Positions 53,754-63,145 of a DNA stretch of 64,000 nt are shown here, piece by piece. Where the stretch lies: positions 434,001 through 498,000 of the forward strand of contig NZ_CP031219.1 in the NCBI RefSeq assembly GCF_003346775.1, read 5' to 3'. This stretch comes from Malaciobacter mytili LMG 24559 (lineage in GTDB: Bacteria; Campylobacterota; Campylobacteria; Campylobacterales; Arcobacteraceae). The notes below the pieces were generated by a model. It did not search any database. It was not told the origin of the DNA and was given only the letters and a program-made list of their open reading frames with translations. The position numbers and the translations under genes were made by a program. Every line of letters begins with the position of its first letter. Position 1 is the first letter of the stretch.

Positions 53754-55860
53754 GAAATTAAATCAACTATACCAAGAAAAACTTAAAATTGAAGAAGAGA
53801 TTAGACTTTTAGAGTCTAAGCTTCATGACACAAAAAAACACCTTTCAAAATATGAAAAAATAGATTTATTTAAAGATTTATTTGTAAGTAGAACAGATAT
53901 TTTTGCTAAAAAATGGATTAGTAAAGATGGGAAAAAAGAAGGTTTTTTCCCTGTTACTCAAACCTTTAAAGCTGAAGATTATCTTCCTTTAACTAATAAT
54001 GAAATAGAACAACATTTAAGAGGTTTATGCTTTTTAGCTTCTTATGTTATAGATAATACTAACCAATGCAAATATATTGTTTTAGAAATTTTGCAAGAGG
54101 ATAAGTTTAAACTTCAAATAGCTTTAAATTCTTTAAATATTAGAGCTTATTATGAAGTTTCACAGCATAATAGTTTAAAAGCTTGGATATTTTTTGAAGA
54201 AAAAGTAAGTGCAAAAATTGCAAATTCTTTGGCTAAAACTATTATAAAAAAAGCAGCAATTAGTGCTAAAGTTTTTCCAAATGAAGAGTTTGCAACAAAA
54301 GCTAGTTTAGGTTCAAGTATTACTTTGCCTTTACAATTAAAGTTTAGAAAAGAGCATAAAACAGAATTTATAGATATAAATACTTCAAAGGTTTATGAAG
54401 ATCAATGGAGTGTTTTATCAAATGTATTAAAAATAAAAAAAGCTGAGATATTAAAGCTTACACAAAGTGATGATGTAAGTAGTTTTGATAGTGATACTTT
54501 TGAAAGTATTGAATATCCACAAGTTTTATTAAATTTAATAATTTATGATTTTTTATATATTCCTACAAAGGATTTATCAAAATCATTTTTAAATAAATTA
54601 AAGGCATTTGCTTCTTTTGATAATCCACAAATAAAAGTGCTTTTATCTTTAAGAAAACCTTTATACAATACTCCAAGGGTAATTAAAAACTTTGAAGAAG
54701 ATGAAAAGTATCTAAAATTGCCAAGGGGTTTAATTTATAAAGTTTTAGAGTATTTTGATAAACATAATATAAAATATAAGCTTGAAGATAAAAAATTTTT
54801 AGAAAAAATTGAAACTAAAAAAATTACTTTTACTTTAAGAGAAGAACAGCAAGAAGCTATAAAAAATATTTTAAAAACAGATTTTTCTATATGTGTTGCA
54901 CCTCCTGGTTTTGGTAAGACTTTAATTGGTGCAAAAATGACAGAACTTAGAGCTTGTTCCACATTAATAGTAGTAAATAAAAATATGCTATTAACTCAAT
55001 GGATTCAAAGATTTGTTGATTATTTTGGATATGAAAAAAAAGATATAGGATATTTGGGCAAAGGGAAAAATAAATTAACTGGAATTATTGATGTTGCTAC
55101 AATGCAAAGTTTAAAAAATGATGCTTCAATTATAAATAATTATTCATTTGTAATTGTAGATGAATGTCATCATATTCCAGCAGTTACCTTTGAGCAGATA
55201 ATAAAACAATTTCATGGTAAATATGTTTTAGGTCTTAGTGCAACTCCAAAAAGAAAAGATGGTCTTGATCCAATTTTATTTCAGCAACTTGGAAATATCT
55301 CTTATGAATATAAAAAGAAAAAGAGTGGTTATAATGATTTATTAGTTATAAAAACACAATTTTCAAGTCAAGCAGATAATTATGCAACCTTGATAAATGA
55401 ACTTTGTTCTAATCAAACTAGAAATAATTTAATTTTAGAGCAAATAAAACAAAATATTAAAAGAAAAATTTTGGTATTAAGTGATAGAATAGAACATTTA
55501 AATCTCTTGGAAGCTATGTTAAAACAAGAGGGAATCGACTATGTTTGTATTCATGGAAGTATGAATAAAAAAGAACAAAGTGAAAATATGCAGCAAGTAG
55601 AAACCAAAAGTTTGATACTTGCAACTACTTCATACTTTGGTGAAGGTATAGATTTTCCTCATTTAAATACAATTTTATTTGCAACTCCTATTTCTTACTA
55701 TGGAAGACTTATACAATATTTAGGAAGAATAGGAAGAGATGGACAAGAGTGTTTAGCAATTGATTTTTTAGATTCAAAAAATGCAATGTTAAATTCAGCT
55801 TTTAAAAAAAGGCTTGAAGGATATAAACAGATGCATTACAAACAAATTATAGGAAGGTAA
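53737..55860 (+). CDS. SF2 helicase with a degenerate TOTE-type primase (AEP) domain
   Basis: 707 residues. Residues 1-40 are a coiled coil. Residues about 41-230 follow the layout of the AEP-TOTE primase family: LFKDLFVSRTDIFAKKW, YLPLTNNEIEQHLRG, KYIVLEI, KAWIFFEEKV, VFPNEE and SITLPLQ. The catalytic Asp pair of the usual FLAxDFD is reduced to Glu117 plus Leu119, and the His before WxFF is Lys148, so primase activity is probably lost. From about 365 comes an SF2 helicase: APPGFGKTLIGAK (Walker A), VDECHH, LSATPKRKDG and QYLGRIGRDGQ (motif VI). Located at the end of the shape operon; function unknown. Confidence 0.82.
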   Translation: MIKIREKLNQLYQEKLKIEEEIRLLESKLHDTKKHLSKYEKIDLFKDLFVSRTDIFAKKWISKDGKKEGFFPVTQTFKAEDYLPLTNNEIEQHLRGLCFLASYVIDNTNQCKYIVLEILQEDKFKLQIALNSLNIRAYYEVSQHNSLKAWIFFEEKVSAKIANSLAKTIIKKAAISAKVFPNEEFATKASLGSSITLPLQLKFRKEHKTEFIDINTSKVYEDQWSVLSNVLKIKKAEILKLTQSDDVSSFDSDTFESIEYPQVLLNLIIYDFLYIPTKDLSKSFLNKLKAFASFDNPQIKVLLSLRKPLYNTPRVIKNFEEDEKYLKLPRGLIYKVLEYFDKHNIKYKLEDKKFLEKIETKKITFTLREEQQEAIKNILKTDFSICVAPPGFGKTLIGAKMTELRACSTLIVVNKNMLLTQWIQRFVDYFGYEKKDIGYLGKGKNKLTGIIDVATMQSLKNDASIINNYSFVIVDECHHIPAVTFEQIIKQFHGKYVLGLSATPKRKDGLDPILFQQLGNISYEYKKKKSGYNDLLVIKTQFSSQADNYATLINELCSNQTRNNLILEQIKQNIKRKILVLSDRIEHLNLLEAMLKQEGIDYVCIHGSMNKKEQSENMQQVETKSLILATTSYFGEGIDFPHLNTILFATPISYYGRLIQYLGRIGRDGQECLAIDFLDSKNAMLNSAFKKRLEGYKQMHYKQIIGR

Positions 55861-57489
55861 ATGTTAGGAATTATTGTTTGGACAATTTTTATTGCAGTTG
55901 TAGTTAATCTTATTTTAAAAAGATTTAATTTACCTACAATTATAGGATATATAGTAACAGGTACTATTATTGCATATTTATTTGATTTACACGCGGCTGT
56001 AAATAATCATGACTTAAAAGAAATAGCCGAGTTTGGTGTTGTTTTTCTAATGTTTACAATTGGTTTAGAGTTCTCCCTAGAACATCTAAATAAAATGAAA
56101 AAAGAAGTGCTTGTTACAGGTTCTTTACAAATATTAGTAACTACAACTTTTGTAGTATTAATTTGTATGTATATTTTAAACTTTGATTATAAAACTTCTT
56201 TGATTTTAGGAGCTGCATTATCTTTATCTTCAACAGCTATTGTACTTAAAATATATAATGAAAATGGAGATATAAAAAAGCCTTATGGAAGGAGAGTTTT
56301 AGGTATTTTAATTATGCAAGATATTGCTGTTATTCCAATACTTTTAATGATCTCTATTTTTAGTATGGGAGATGATAAATCTGTTGCTAATATAATTTTT
56401 GAAACTACTATTGCAGCTATGATTTTAATACTTTTATTATATGTATCTGGAAGATACCTTTTAGAACCATTTTTTGAATATGTAAGTCAATCAAAATCTG
56501 AAGAGTTATTTGTAGGTTCAGTTTTATTAATAGCAATAGGGGCCTCATATTTAGCTCATTATTTTGGTTTTTCATATTCTTTAGGAGCTTTTATTGCTGG
56601 TATGATGATTAGTGAAACAAAGTTTAAGCATCAAGTTGAAGCAGACTTAATACCTTTTAGAAACTTATTGCTTGGAGTTTTCTTTATAACTGTTGGTATG
56701 CAAATAAACTTTACAGTAATTGCTCAAAATATAGTTACGATTTTAATATTACTTCCAATTTTACTTGGATTAAAGTATATTATTATTTACTTAATTGTTA
56801 GAATTGATGATACAAAAAGAGTTGCATTTAAAACAGCCTTATCTTTAGTTCAAATTGGTGAATTCTCTCTTGCTGTTTTAGAATTAGCAAGAAGTAAATC
56901 TTTAATTGATCCAACATATTCTCAAGTACTTATAGTAACAATAGTTATTTCTATGATTTTAACACCAATCGTACTTAAAAATCTTTCATCTTTTGCTTCA
57001 AAATTAATTCCAGAAGATACTATGCAAATATTAAATACTTTACAAGTTGATTCTGATACACAAGGGCATATTGTAGTAATTGGATATGGTCATTTAGGAC
57101 AAGAAATTGTAAAAAAGTTAAAAGAAGAGCATAGAAATTATGTAATTATTGAGCATAATATGAAGTATTATAAAATAGGTAAAGATGAAAATGAACCAAT
57201 TATTTTTGGAAATGCTGCAAGTAAAACTATTTTAAAATCTGTAAATATTAAAAAGTGTTCAGCAACAATTGTAGCTATTGATAACCCAGAAAAATTACAT
57301 CTTATTTGTGAAGTTATTAATGACTTAATTGATAATAGTAAAACAATAGTAAAAGTTGGAAGACCAAGTGAGAAAAAAGAGCTTGAGGGGTTAAATTTAG
57401 AACATATTATTGTTGAAGATGAGGTCTTATCAAAAGCAATAGTAGAAGAGACAAGAAGTTGTCAGCTTCCAATTTTTAAGAATATATAA
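55861..57489 (+). CDS. KefB-type monovalent cation:proton antiporter with RCK domain
   Basis: 542 residues. About 12 hydrophobic segments in the first 390 (FGVVFLMFTIGLEFSLEHL, ALSLSSTAIVLKIY), then a TrkA-N/RCK_N Rossmann domain (HIVVIGYGHLGQEIVKKLKE, about 400-419). Likely exchanges K+ or Na+ for H+. The ATG directly follows the helicase stop. No KefF/G-type partner gene is adjacent. Confidence 0.92.
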   Translation: MLGIIVWTIFIAVVVNLILKRFNLPTIIGYIVTGTIIAYLFDLHAAVNNHDLKEIAEFGVVFLMFTIGLEFSLEHLNKMKKEVLVTGSLQILVTTTFVVLICMYILNFDYKTSLILGAALSLSSTAIVLKIYNENGDIKKPYGRRVLGILIMQDIAVIPILLMISIFSMGDDKSVANIIFETTIAAMILILLLYVSGRYLLEPFFEYVSQSKSEELFVGSVLLIAIGASYLAHYFGFSYSLGAFIAGMMISETKFKHQVEADLIPFRNLLLGVFFITVGMQINFTVIAQNIVTILILLPILLGLKYIIIYLIVRIDDTKRVAFKTALSLVQIGEFSLAVLELARSKSLIDPTYSQVLIVTIVISMILTPIVLKNLSSFASKLIPEDTMQILNTLQVDSDTQGHIVVIGYGHLGQEIVKKLKEEHRNYVIIEHNMKYYKIGKDENEPIIFGNAASKTILKSVNIKKCSATIVAIDNPEKLHLICEVINDLIDNSKTIVKVGRPSEKKELEGLNLEHIIVEDEVLSKAIVEETRSCQLPIFKNI

Positions 57490-57492
57490 AAA

Positions 57493-57518
57493 ATCAAGTG
57501 GATTTTTATCCACTTGAT
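57493..57518. terminator. Bidirectional terminator between kefB-like gene and TonB receptor
   Basis: Perfect 11-base stem ATCAAGTGGAT / ATCCACTTGAT with a TTTT loop, between two converging genes; a run of T follows on the minus strand. Confidence 0.85.
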
Positions 57519-57520
57519 AA

Positions 57521-59716
57521 TTAAAATTTAATATTAAGACTTAGCCATAGTTCTCTTCTTTTTTGTGCAAGATTATAAGCATAAGTTTCTACAGTATCTC
57601 CATTATCATTTTTATAACTTGTCATTTTTGTAAAATCTTTATCTAATAAATTATTAATTCTTGCATTAAAAATTACATCTTTAGATATTTTATATGATGT
57701 TCCTAAATCAAATACTTGATAGTTATCATAATATTTTAGCTTATCATCTCCTCTCCATCTATCTTTTTCTCCTACTATTCTTAAAAAATTATTCCATTTA
57801 GAAGTTGTTTGCCAATTTAAAGTTGCACTATATAAATGTTTTGCTGTTGAAGAAAGAGGATTTTTATTATCATCTCTTTTTGAATCAGTATAAGTATAAT
57901 TGGCTTTAATTGTTAAATTATCTAGAATTTTATATTTACCTGATAGTTCAATACCTTTAATTTGTGCATTTCCAATATTTTGTTTTTGTCTCATAGAACT
58001 TGCAATTGTATTCCATTGAGAAGGAAGTTGATTTTGTTGAACATTAACACTTTCAATTTTATTATTAAAATTATTTTTAAATAAAGTAATATTAAAATCA
58101 TGTCCAGCATTATGTTGGTAATAAGCAGCTATTTCTGTATTTAGACTCTCTTCGGGTTTTAAATTTGGGTTTCCAACCCAGGGTAAAGTCCCTTGTCCTC
58201 CAAAACCTGTAATTCCTGAAAAAAGATCTGTTGTTTTGGGAGTTTTATATCCTGTTGCAACACCACCTTTAAAAATTAAGTTAGAATTTGCATTGTAAAC
58301 TAAATAAGCTCTTGGACTAAGGTGACTTCCAAAAGTTTCATGGTCATCATATCTAATTCCTGTGGTAAATGTTAAATCTTTTAGTATATCCCAACTATCT
58401 TCTAAAAATAGTGCCCATTGCTTATATGAACTTGTAACTGCTTTTTTTGTTTTATTTGTTATTCCAAATACACCATCTTCTAATTGTGCATCAATATATT
58501 GTGTTCCTAAAACTAAAAAATGTTTTTCAAAAGGAATTTCAATTTTTCCATTATAGGTTATATTTTTTGACTCTAAGACTCTTTTTGGTCTTGGTAACAA
58601 TGAATTAAATTGTGCTAATTGTGTACTTGAACCATTGGTTTCAAAATCATTTAAACTTGAATAGTTAGCATATAAATCATTCATAAAAAGTCGTTCTGAA
58701 GGGTTTAATGGTAAGCTTCTTCCATTATTTGAAGTTTTTATATGATGAATACCTATTGTACTTTTCCCTATTTCCCAAAAGCCTTCATGTAAAATAGAGT
58801 ATTGTTCCCTTTGCATTCTTTGAATAGGAGCATATCCAACTCTTGGAGAAAAATTACCCCTTCTTTTAAACCATAAATTTTCTTTACTATCAACAGTTCC
58901 TACATTACTGCTTGTATTATCATATTTTTGTTTCATAATATCATAATCAAATCTTAAAATATGTTTATCACTAGGTGTAAAAGTCAAACTTGCACCTAAA
59001 GTCCAATTTTGATTATCCACAGTTTTTCCTGCCCCTCCAAAAGTTGTACCTGAACTTGTTTGGGGATTTGAAGCTTCTTTATCATAATAGCTTCCTCTTA
59101 AACTTAATCCTAATTTATCTTTAATTATAGGACCTCTTATGGCAAAATCGCTTGTTTTATTATTTCCAAATTGATTATCTGTTTGAAAAGTTTGACCTTG
59201 TGTAAATGAGCCTCTCCATTTAGTAAAAGTTTTTTTAGTAATTATATTTATTACTCCTCCCATTGCATCAGCACCATATAAAGTACTCATAGGACCTCTA
59301 ATTATTTCTATTCTTTCAATTGCTTCTAAAGGAGGAATATTTACATACTGAAATCCTCCAAAATTATTTGGATAAATATCTCCATTATTGTTTTGCTTTT
59401 TCCCATCAATTAAAATTAAAGTATAATCTCCTCCCATTCCTCTAATACTAATTGTTCCTTGTCCTGATTTATCCCTAGTTTCTCCAATATCAACTCCTTC
59501 AATATCTCTCATTGCATCAAGTAAGTTTGTATATGAATTTTTATGTAATTGCTCTTGTGTAATCACAGAAATACTTGCTGGTGCTTTAACTAACTTTTGT
59601 TCATAACCACTTGCACTTATTACGGTTACTTCCCCCATATTAGATGGATTATTTGCTGATAAGTTGTTTATTGTGGCTATTATAGTTATTGATAATAGAC
59701 TTTTTTTTATTTTCAT
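57521..59716 (-). CDS. TonB-dependent outer-membrane receptor (siderophore/Cir-like)
   Basis: 731 residues from ATG 59716, with GGAGGA just upstream (an ATG at 59728 would start before that SD). Signal peptide about 1-22, TonB-box-like VTVISASG, plug domain (SIRGMGGDYTLILIDGKKQN; IERIEIIRGPMSTLYGADAM; GGVINIITKK) and a beta barrel ending in a terminal Phe (LWLSLNIKF). Resembles catecholate siderophore and colicin I receptors; the exact ligand is unknown. A Fur-like box upstream points to iron repression. Confidence 0.93.
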   Translation of the reverse strand: MKIKKSLLSITIIATINNLSANNPSNMGEVTVISASGYEQKLVKAPASISVITQEQLHKNSYTNLLDAMRDIEGVDIGETRDKSGQGTISIRGMGGDYTLILIDGKKQNNNGDIYPNNFGGFQYVNIPPLEAIERIEIIRGPMSTLYGADAMGGVINIITKKTFTKWRGSFTQGQTFQTDNQFGNNKTSDFAIRGPIIKDKLGLSLRGSYYDKEASNPQTSSGTTFGGAGKTVDNQNWTLGASLTFTPSDKHILRFDYDIMKQKYDNTSSNVGTVDSKENLWFKRRGNFSPRVGYAPIQRMQREQYSILHEGFWEIGKSTIGIHHIKTSNNGRSLPLNPSERLFMNDLYANYSSLNDFETNGSSTQLAQFNSLLPRPKRVLESKNITYNGKIEIPFEKHFLVLGTQYIDAQLEDGVFGITNKTKKAVTSSYKQWALFLEDSWDILKDLTFTTGIRYDDHETFGSHLSPRAYLVYNANSNLIFKGGVATGYKTPKTTDLFSGITGFGGQGTLPWVGNPNLKPEESLNTEIAAYYQHNAGHDFNITLFKNNFNNKIESVNVQQNQLPSQWNTIASSMRQKQNIGNAQIKGIELSGKYKILDNLTIKANYTYTDSKRDDNKNPLSSTAKHLYSATLNWQTTSKWNNFLRIVGEKDRWRGDDKLKYYDNYQVFDLGTSYKISKDVIFNARINNLLDKDFTKMTSYKNDNGDTVETYAYNLAQKRRELWLSLNIKF

Positions 59717-59774
59717 ATGTTCCTCCAAATATGTTTTAACAATATTTTATTTATAAATAATGATGAAAAAATGA

Positions 59775-59793
59775 TATTTTGATAATCATTATT
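59775..59793. promoter_or_regulatory. Fur-like box upstream of the TonB receptor
   Basis: The window TATTTTGATAATCATTATT matches the 19-base Fur consensus at 15 positions, including a perfect GATAATCATTAT core at 59781-59792. It lies 59 bases before the receptor ATG on one side and about 80 bases before the divergent response regulator on the other. Confidence 0.65.
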
Positions 59794-59874
59794 ATAATAA
59801 AGAGATATTTTAAGAAAATATTTAATATAATAATAAGAATAATTATTAAATCAAGATTTTATTAAGGAGTTATT

Positions 59875-60609
59875 TTGTCAAATAATTTAATTATAAATAA
59901 AAAATTTAAAATATTAATTGTTGAAGATGAATTAGTTTTTGCAATGGCAATAGAATCCAAACTTAAAAAAATTGGACTTAATCTTAGTAAAATAGCTACT
60001 TCTGCAAATGTTGCAATTATTTATGCTCAAAATAATTATCCTGATCTTGCTTTAATTGATATTAATTTAAATAGTTCAAAAACAGGAATTGATGTGGCAA
60101 ACTATTTATGGAAAAATCTTAATATTCCTATAATATTTTTAACTTCATATTATGATGATAAAATTATTAAGCAGGCAATGGAGTGCGAGCCTTATGCTTA
60201 TTTACTAAAACCTTGCAGACAAGAAGAATTAAAAGTTGCTATTAATACAACTTTACATAAACATTATTTCTTTTTTAAAAATAGAAAAATATTTAATCAA
60301 CAAAAAAAAGAGTTTATATATTTTGAAAATAATCTAAAATACAGTAAAACTACTTCTGAATTATTTGTTAATGATATAGTTTTTAAACTAACAAAAAATG
60401 AAAAAAAATTTTTTGAAATTCTTACAAAATATGCAGGTAAAGTTATAAGTTTTAATACTATTTATAATTTTATTTGGCGAGAAGATGTATATGATTTATC
60501 AAAACTAAGATCACTTGTTTATAGATTAAAAGTTAAATTAGGATGTAATCTTTTTGAAAACTTTTATGAACAAGGATATAGGATAAAAAATATTGAAAAA
60601 CTTATTTGA
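59875..60609 (+). CDS. Response regulator with winged-helix output
   Basis: 244 residues from a TTG start (AAGGAG upstream). The receiver domain has VEDE, the phosphoacceptor Asp in LALIDINLNSSKTG (about 62), LTSYYD and KPCRQEE. After a linker, the C-terminal part (about 160-240; LTKNEKKFFEILTKYAGKVI, KLRSLVYRLKVKLG, YEQGYRI) is an OmpR-type winged helix. It overlaps the kinase gene that follows by 17 bases. Divergent from the TonB receptor. Confidence 0.9.
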   Translation: MSNNLIINKKFKILIVEDELVFAMAIESKLKKIGLNLSKIATSANVAIIYAQNNYPDLALIDINLNSSKTGIDVANYLWKNLNIPIIFLTSYYDDKIIKQAMECEPYAYLLKPCRQEELKVAINTTLHKHYFFFKNRKIFNQQKKEFIYFENNLKYSKTTSELFVNDIVFKLTKNEKKFFEILTKYAGKVISFNTIYNFIWREDVYDLSKLRSLVYRLKVKLGCNLFENFYEQGYRIKNIEKLI

Positions 60610-61318
60610 TTTAAAATGTTTTTTATTTATCGAGATTTTATTAGTTATTATTATTTTTTTATTTGCATTTTTACTAAAAAAAGTTTTTGAAAATAAAAAA
60701 AGTTTAAAATCTTTAAAAGAAAAAGATTTGCTATTAAAAGAAGTACAACATAGAGCTAAAAATAATTTAGCTTTAATTATTGGATTAATACAACTACAAG
60801 AAGAACTTAGTGATAAAAAAACAAAAAAAGCTCTTATTGATATTCAAGAAAGAATTTTTTCTATGGAACTTTTACATAGAAAACTTTATAAATCTAAAAA
60901 TATAAATTATATCTCTTTTAAAAGTTATGTGATAGATTTAGTTAAAATTATCTCTCATTCATACGATATTTCAAATAATGTTTTGGTTGAATTTAAAATA
61001 GAAGAAATAAATTTAAATCTTGAAAAAGCAATACCTTGCGGAATTGTTTTAAATGAACTAATTACAAATGCATATAAATATGCTTTTACAAAACAAAATA
61101 AATCTATGTTAAAAATAATTATTTATAAAAAAGAAACAAATTTGATAATAATAGTAAAAGATAATGGAAAAGGATTAAAGGAAAATTTTAAGAAAATAAA
61201 TAATAAAACTTTAGGTTTAAAACTTATAAATAAAATTGTGAAACTTCAGTTACTTGGGACCATTGAGTATATTTATGAAAAGGGTTCGAAATTTATAATT
61301 AAAATAAAGGATATATAG
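60593..61318 (+). CDS. Membrane-anchored HisKA_2-type sensor histidine kinase
   Basis: 241 residues with a single N-terminal helix (FLFIEILLVIIIFLFAFLL, about 10-29) and no evident sensor domain. The phospho-His box LLKEVQHRAKNNLALIIGLI (about 51-70) is the HisKA_2/HWE-like form; the ATP site has VLNELITNAYKYAF, DNGKGL and LGLKLI. It is translated from within the end of the response regulator gene. Pairing a HisKA_2 kinase with an OmpR-type regulator is less common than with other outputs. Confidence 0.9.
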   Translation: MKNLFDLKCFLFIEILLVIIIFLFAFLLKKVFENKKSLKSLKEKDLLLKEVQHRAKNNLALIIGLIQLQEELSDKKTKKALIDIQERIFSMELLHRKLYKSKNINYISFKSYVIDLVKIISHSYDISNNVLVEFKIEEINLNLEKAIPCGIVLNELITNAYKYAFTKQNKSMLKIIIYKKETNLIIIVKDNGKGLKENFKKINNKTLGLKLINKIVKLQLLGTIEYIYEKGSKFIIKIKDI

Positions 61319-61337
61319 GGTTACTCACCTATATATC
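61310..61337. terminator. Bidirectional hairpin between kinase and olsF
   Basis: GATATATAGG / CCTATATATC, 10-base perfect stem with an 8-base loop, overlapping the stop codons of both converging genes. Confidence 0.55.
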
Positions 61338-63030
61338 TCTTTCTTTGTGAGACTTTTAATTTATCTATATGAACTAAAATAAATCCATCTACACAATCAC
61401 TAAAATTTGGGTCAATATTAAAAGCAAAAAATTCAACACCACCCTCTTCACAAACTTCACTATACTGCTTAAATAAAGTAGGAACTGCAACTCCCATATT
61501 ATTTAAAGATGATTTTAAGATTTTAAAATCATTTTTCTTATCATTTAAAACAAATAACTCTTTAATATCTTGAATATTTGAAGAGTATTGATAAGCCAAT
61601 CGTGCTTCAACAAAATTATTATCATTTAAATAATAGTGTGAATAATAAAAAATTAACATATCTTTTGCAATTTTAGGAAATGAAGCAGAAATAGAAACAG
61701 GACCAAACATATATTTAATATGTGGATTTTTCTTTAAATATGCACCTATTCCATACCATAAATAATCTAATGCTCTTGTTCCCCAATATTTAGGTTGAAC
61801 AAAACTTCTTCCAAGCTCAATAGAGTTTCTTAGATATTCTGAAAATCCATTATGATATTTAAATAAAGTATTTGAATAAAAACCTTTTACTCCAATGTTT
61901 TTATTTATAAAGTCTCCATCTCCTATTCTATATGAACCAACTATTTCCAAATCATTTTCATCCCATAAAATAATATGTCTATAATAAATATCATATTTAT
62001 CTGTATCTCTTTTTTTATTTATTCCCTCTCCAACTTTTCTAAAACTAAGTTCTCTTAATCTTCCTAACTCTTTTAAAACAATAGAGTCTTCACTATAGTC
62101 ATACAAATAGATTTTTTTGCCATCTTTTGTTTCACCTATTAGTTCAGATTTTTTAAGCTCAGCAATTAAATCTTTTCTATTTTGAGGATGTGCAATTGCT
62201 TTTTGAGTTATAAAAAAAGATTTTTTTGTTTTTTTCAAAGAATATAGGTGCTTTTTATATAAATTAATAAGATATTTTTTATCAATACCTTTTGGTTTAA
62301 TATGCTCATTTGAGATAAGTTCACCTATTTTAATATTAATATTTTTTGATTTTTTCTTAAACATTTCATGGGATAAAAGTAAAGTTGAAAAAGTTTTATT
62401 AATCACAGAAATAGTATAGAAAATTTTTGAATTTTTTCCATCAATAAAAATGGGTAGAATAGGAGCATTTGAATTTACTGCAAAGTTTAAAAAACCTTTA
62501 TTCCAAATAGGGTCTTTTATTCCTTTTGCACTTGCTCGGCTAACTTCACCAGCTGGAAAAATAATAATTGCTTCATCATTATTTAATGCTTCATAAACTG
62601 CTTTAATATCATTTTTTGATTGCCTATTTTTAAAGTTATCAATAGGAATCATTAAAGTTTTTAAAGCCTCAAATCCTACTAAAAAATCATTTGCAACAAT
62701 CTTTACATCTTGTCTAATACTTCCAATTAATTTTAATAAACATAAGGCATCAAGACCACCTAATGGATGATTTGCAATAATTACAACTTTCCCTGATGTG
62801 GGTATATTTTGTAAGTCGTTGCTTGAAACTGTATAGTCAAAATCAAAGTAATCTAAAACTGCATCTACAAATTCAAAACCTTTTAAATGAGAATTTTTAA
62901 TTAAAAAATCATTTATATGTTCTTCATGAACTATTTTTTTTGCAATATTTAAAATTGATTTGCTTAAAAAATTGCCTTTTTCTTTAATTTTAGGGAATTT
63001 TTTTATAATCTCTTCTTCTACATTTATCAT
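61321..63030 (-). CDS. olsF: OlsF-like bifunctional ornithine-lipid synthase (acyltransferase plus GNAT)
   Basis: 569 residues. N-terminal PlsC/hemolysin-like acyltransferase (about 60-260) with ANHPLGGLDALCLL, which corresponds to the HPxGGxD variant of the family, and FPAGEVSRA. The C-terminal GNAT-like half (about 290-530) contains ELGRSFVQPKYWGTRALDYL and YMFGPVSISASFP, as in OlsB. The N-O order fits OlsF, which makes ornithine lipids by acylating first the amino group (C-terminal half) and then the hydroxyl (N-terminal half). Phosphorus-free membrane lipid synthesis is therefore likely. Substrate amino acid is inferred. Confidence 0.85.
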   Translation of the reverse strand: MINVEEEIIKKFPKIKEKGNFLSKSILNIAKKIVHEEHINDFLIKNSHLKGFEFVDAVLDYFDFDYTVSSNDLQNIPTSGKVVIIANHPLGGLDALCLLKLIGSIRQDVKIVANDFLVGFEALKTLMIPIDNFKNRQSKNDIKAVYEALNNDEAIIIFPAGEVSRASAKGIKDPIWNKGFLNFAVNSNAPILPIFIDGKNSKIFYTISVINKTFSTLLLSHEMFKKKSKNINIKIGELISNEHIKPKGIDKKYLINLYKKHLYSLKKTKKSFFITQKAIAHPQNRKDLIAELKKSELIGETKDGKKIYLYDYSEDSIVLKELGRLRELSFRKVGEGINKKRDTDKYDIYYRHIILWDENDLEIVGSYRIGDGDFINKNIGVKGFYSNTLFKYHNGFSEYLRNSIELGRSFVQPKYWGTRALDYLWYGIGAYLKKNPHIKYMFGPVSISASFPKIAKDMLIFYYSHYYLNDNNFVEARLAYQYSSNIQDIKELFVLNDKKNDFKILKSSLNNMGVAVPTLFKQYSEVCEEGGVEFFAFNIDPNFSDCVDGFILVHIDKLKVSQRKRYIGE

Positions 63031-63145
63031 TACAATCCTTTTTTTTAAGTTTAATAAATCATAGTTACAACTAAGTTACAAAAGGTTACTTTTCATTCTT
63101 TGATAAAACTTATGGTAAAATCCCAAAAAATATTAAGGAAGGTTT

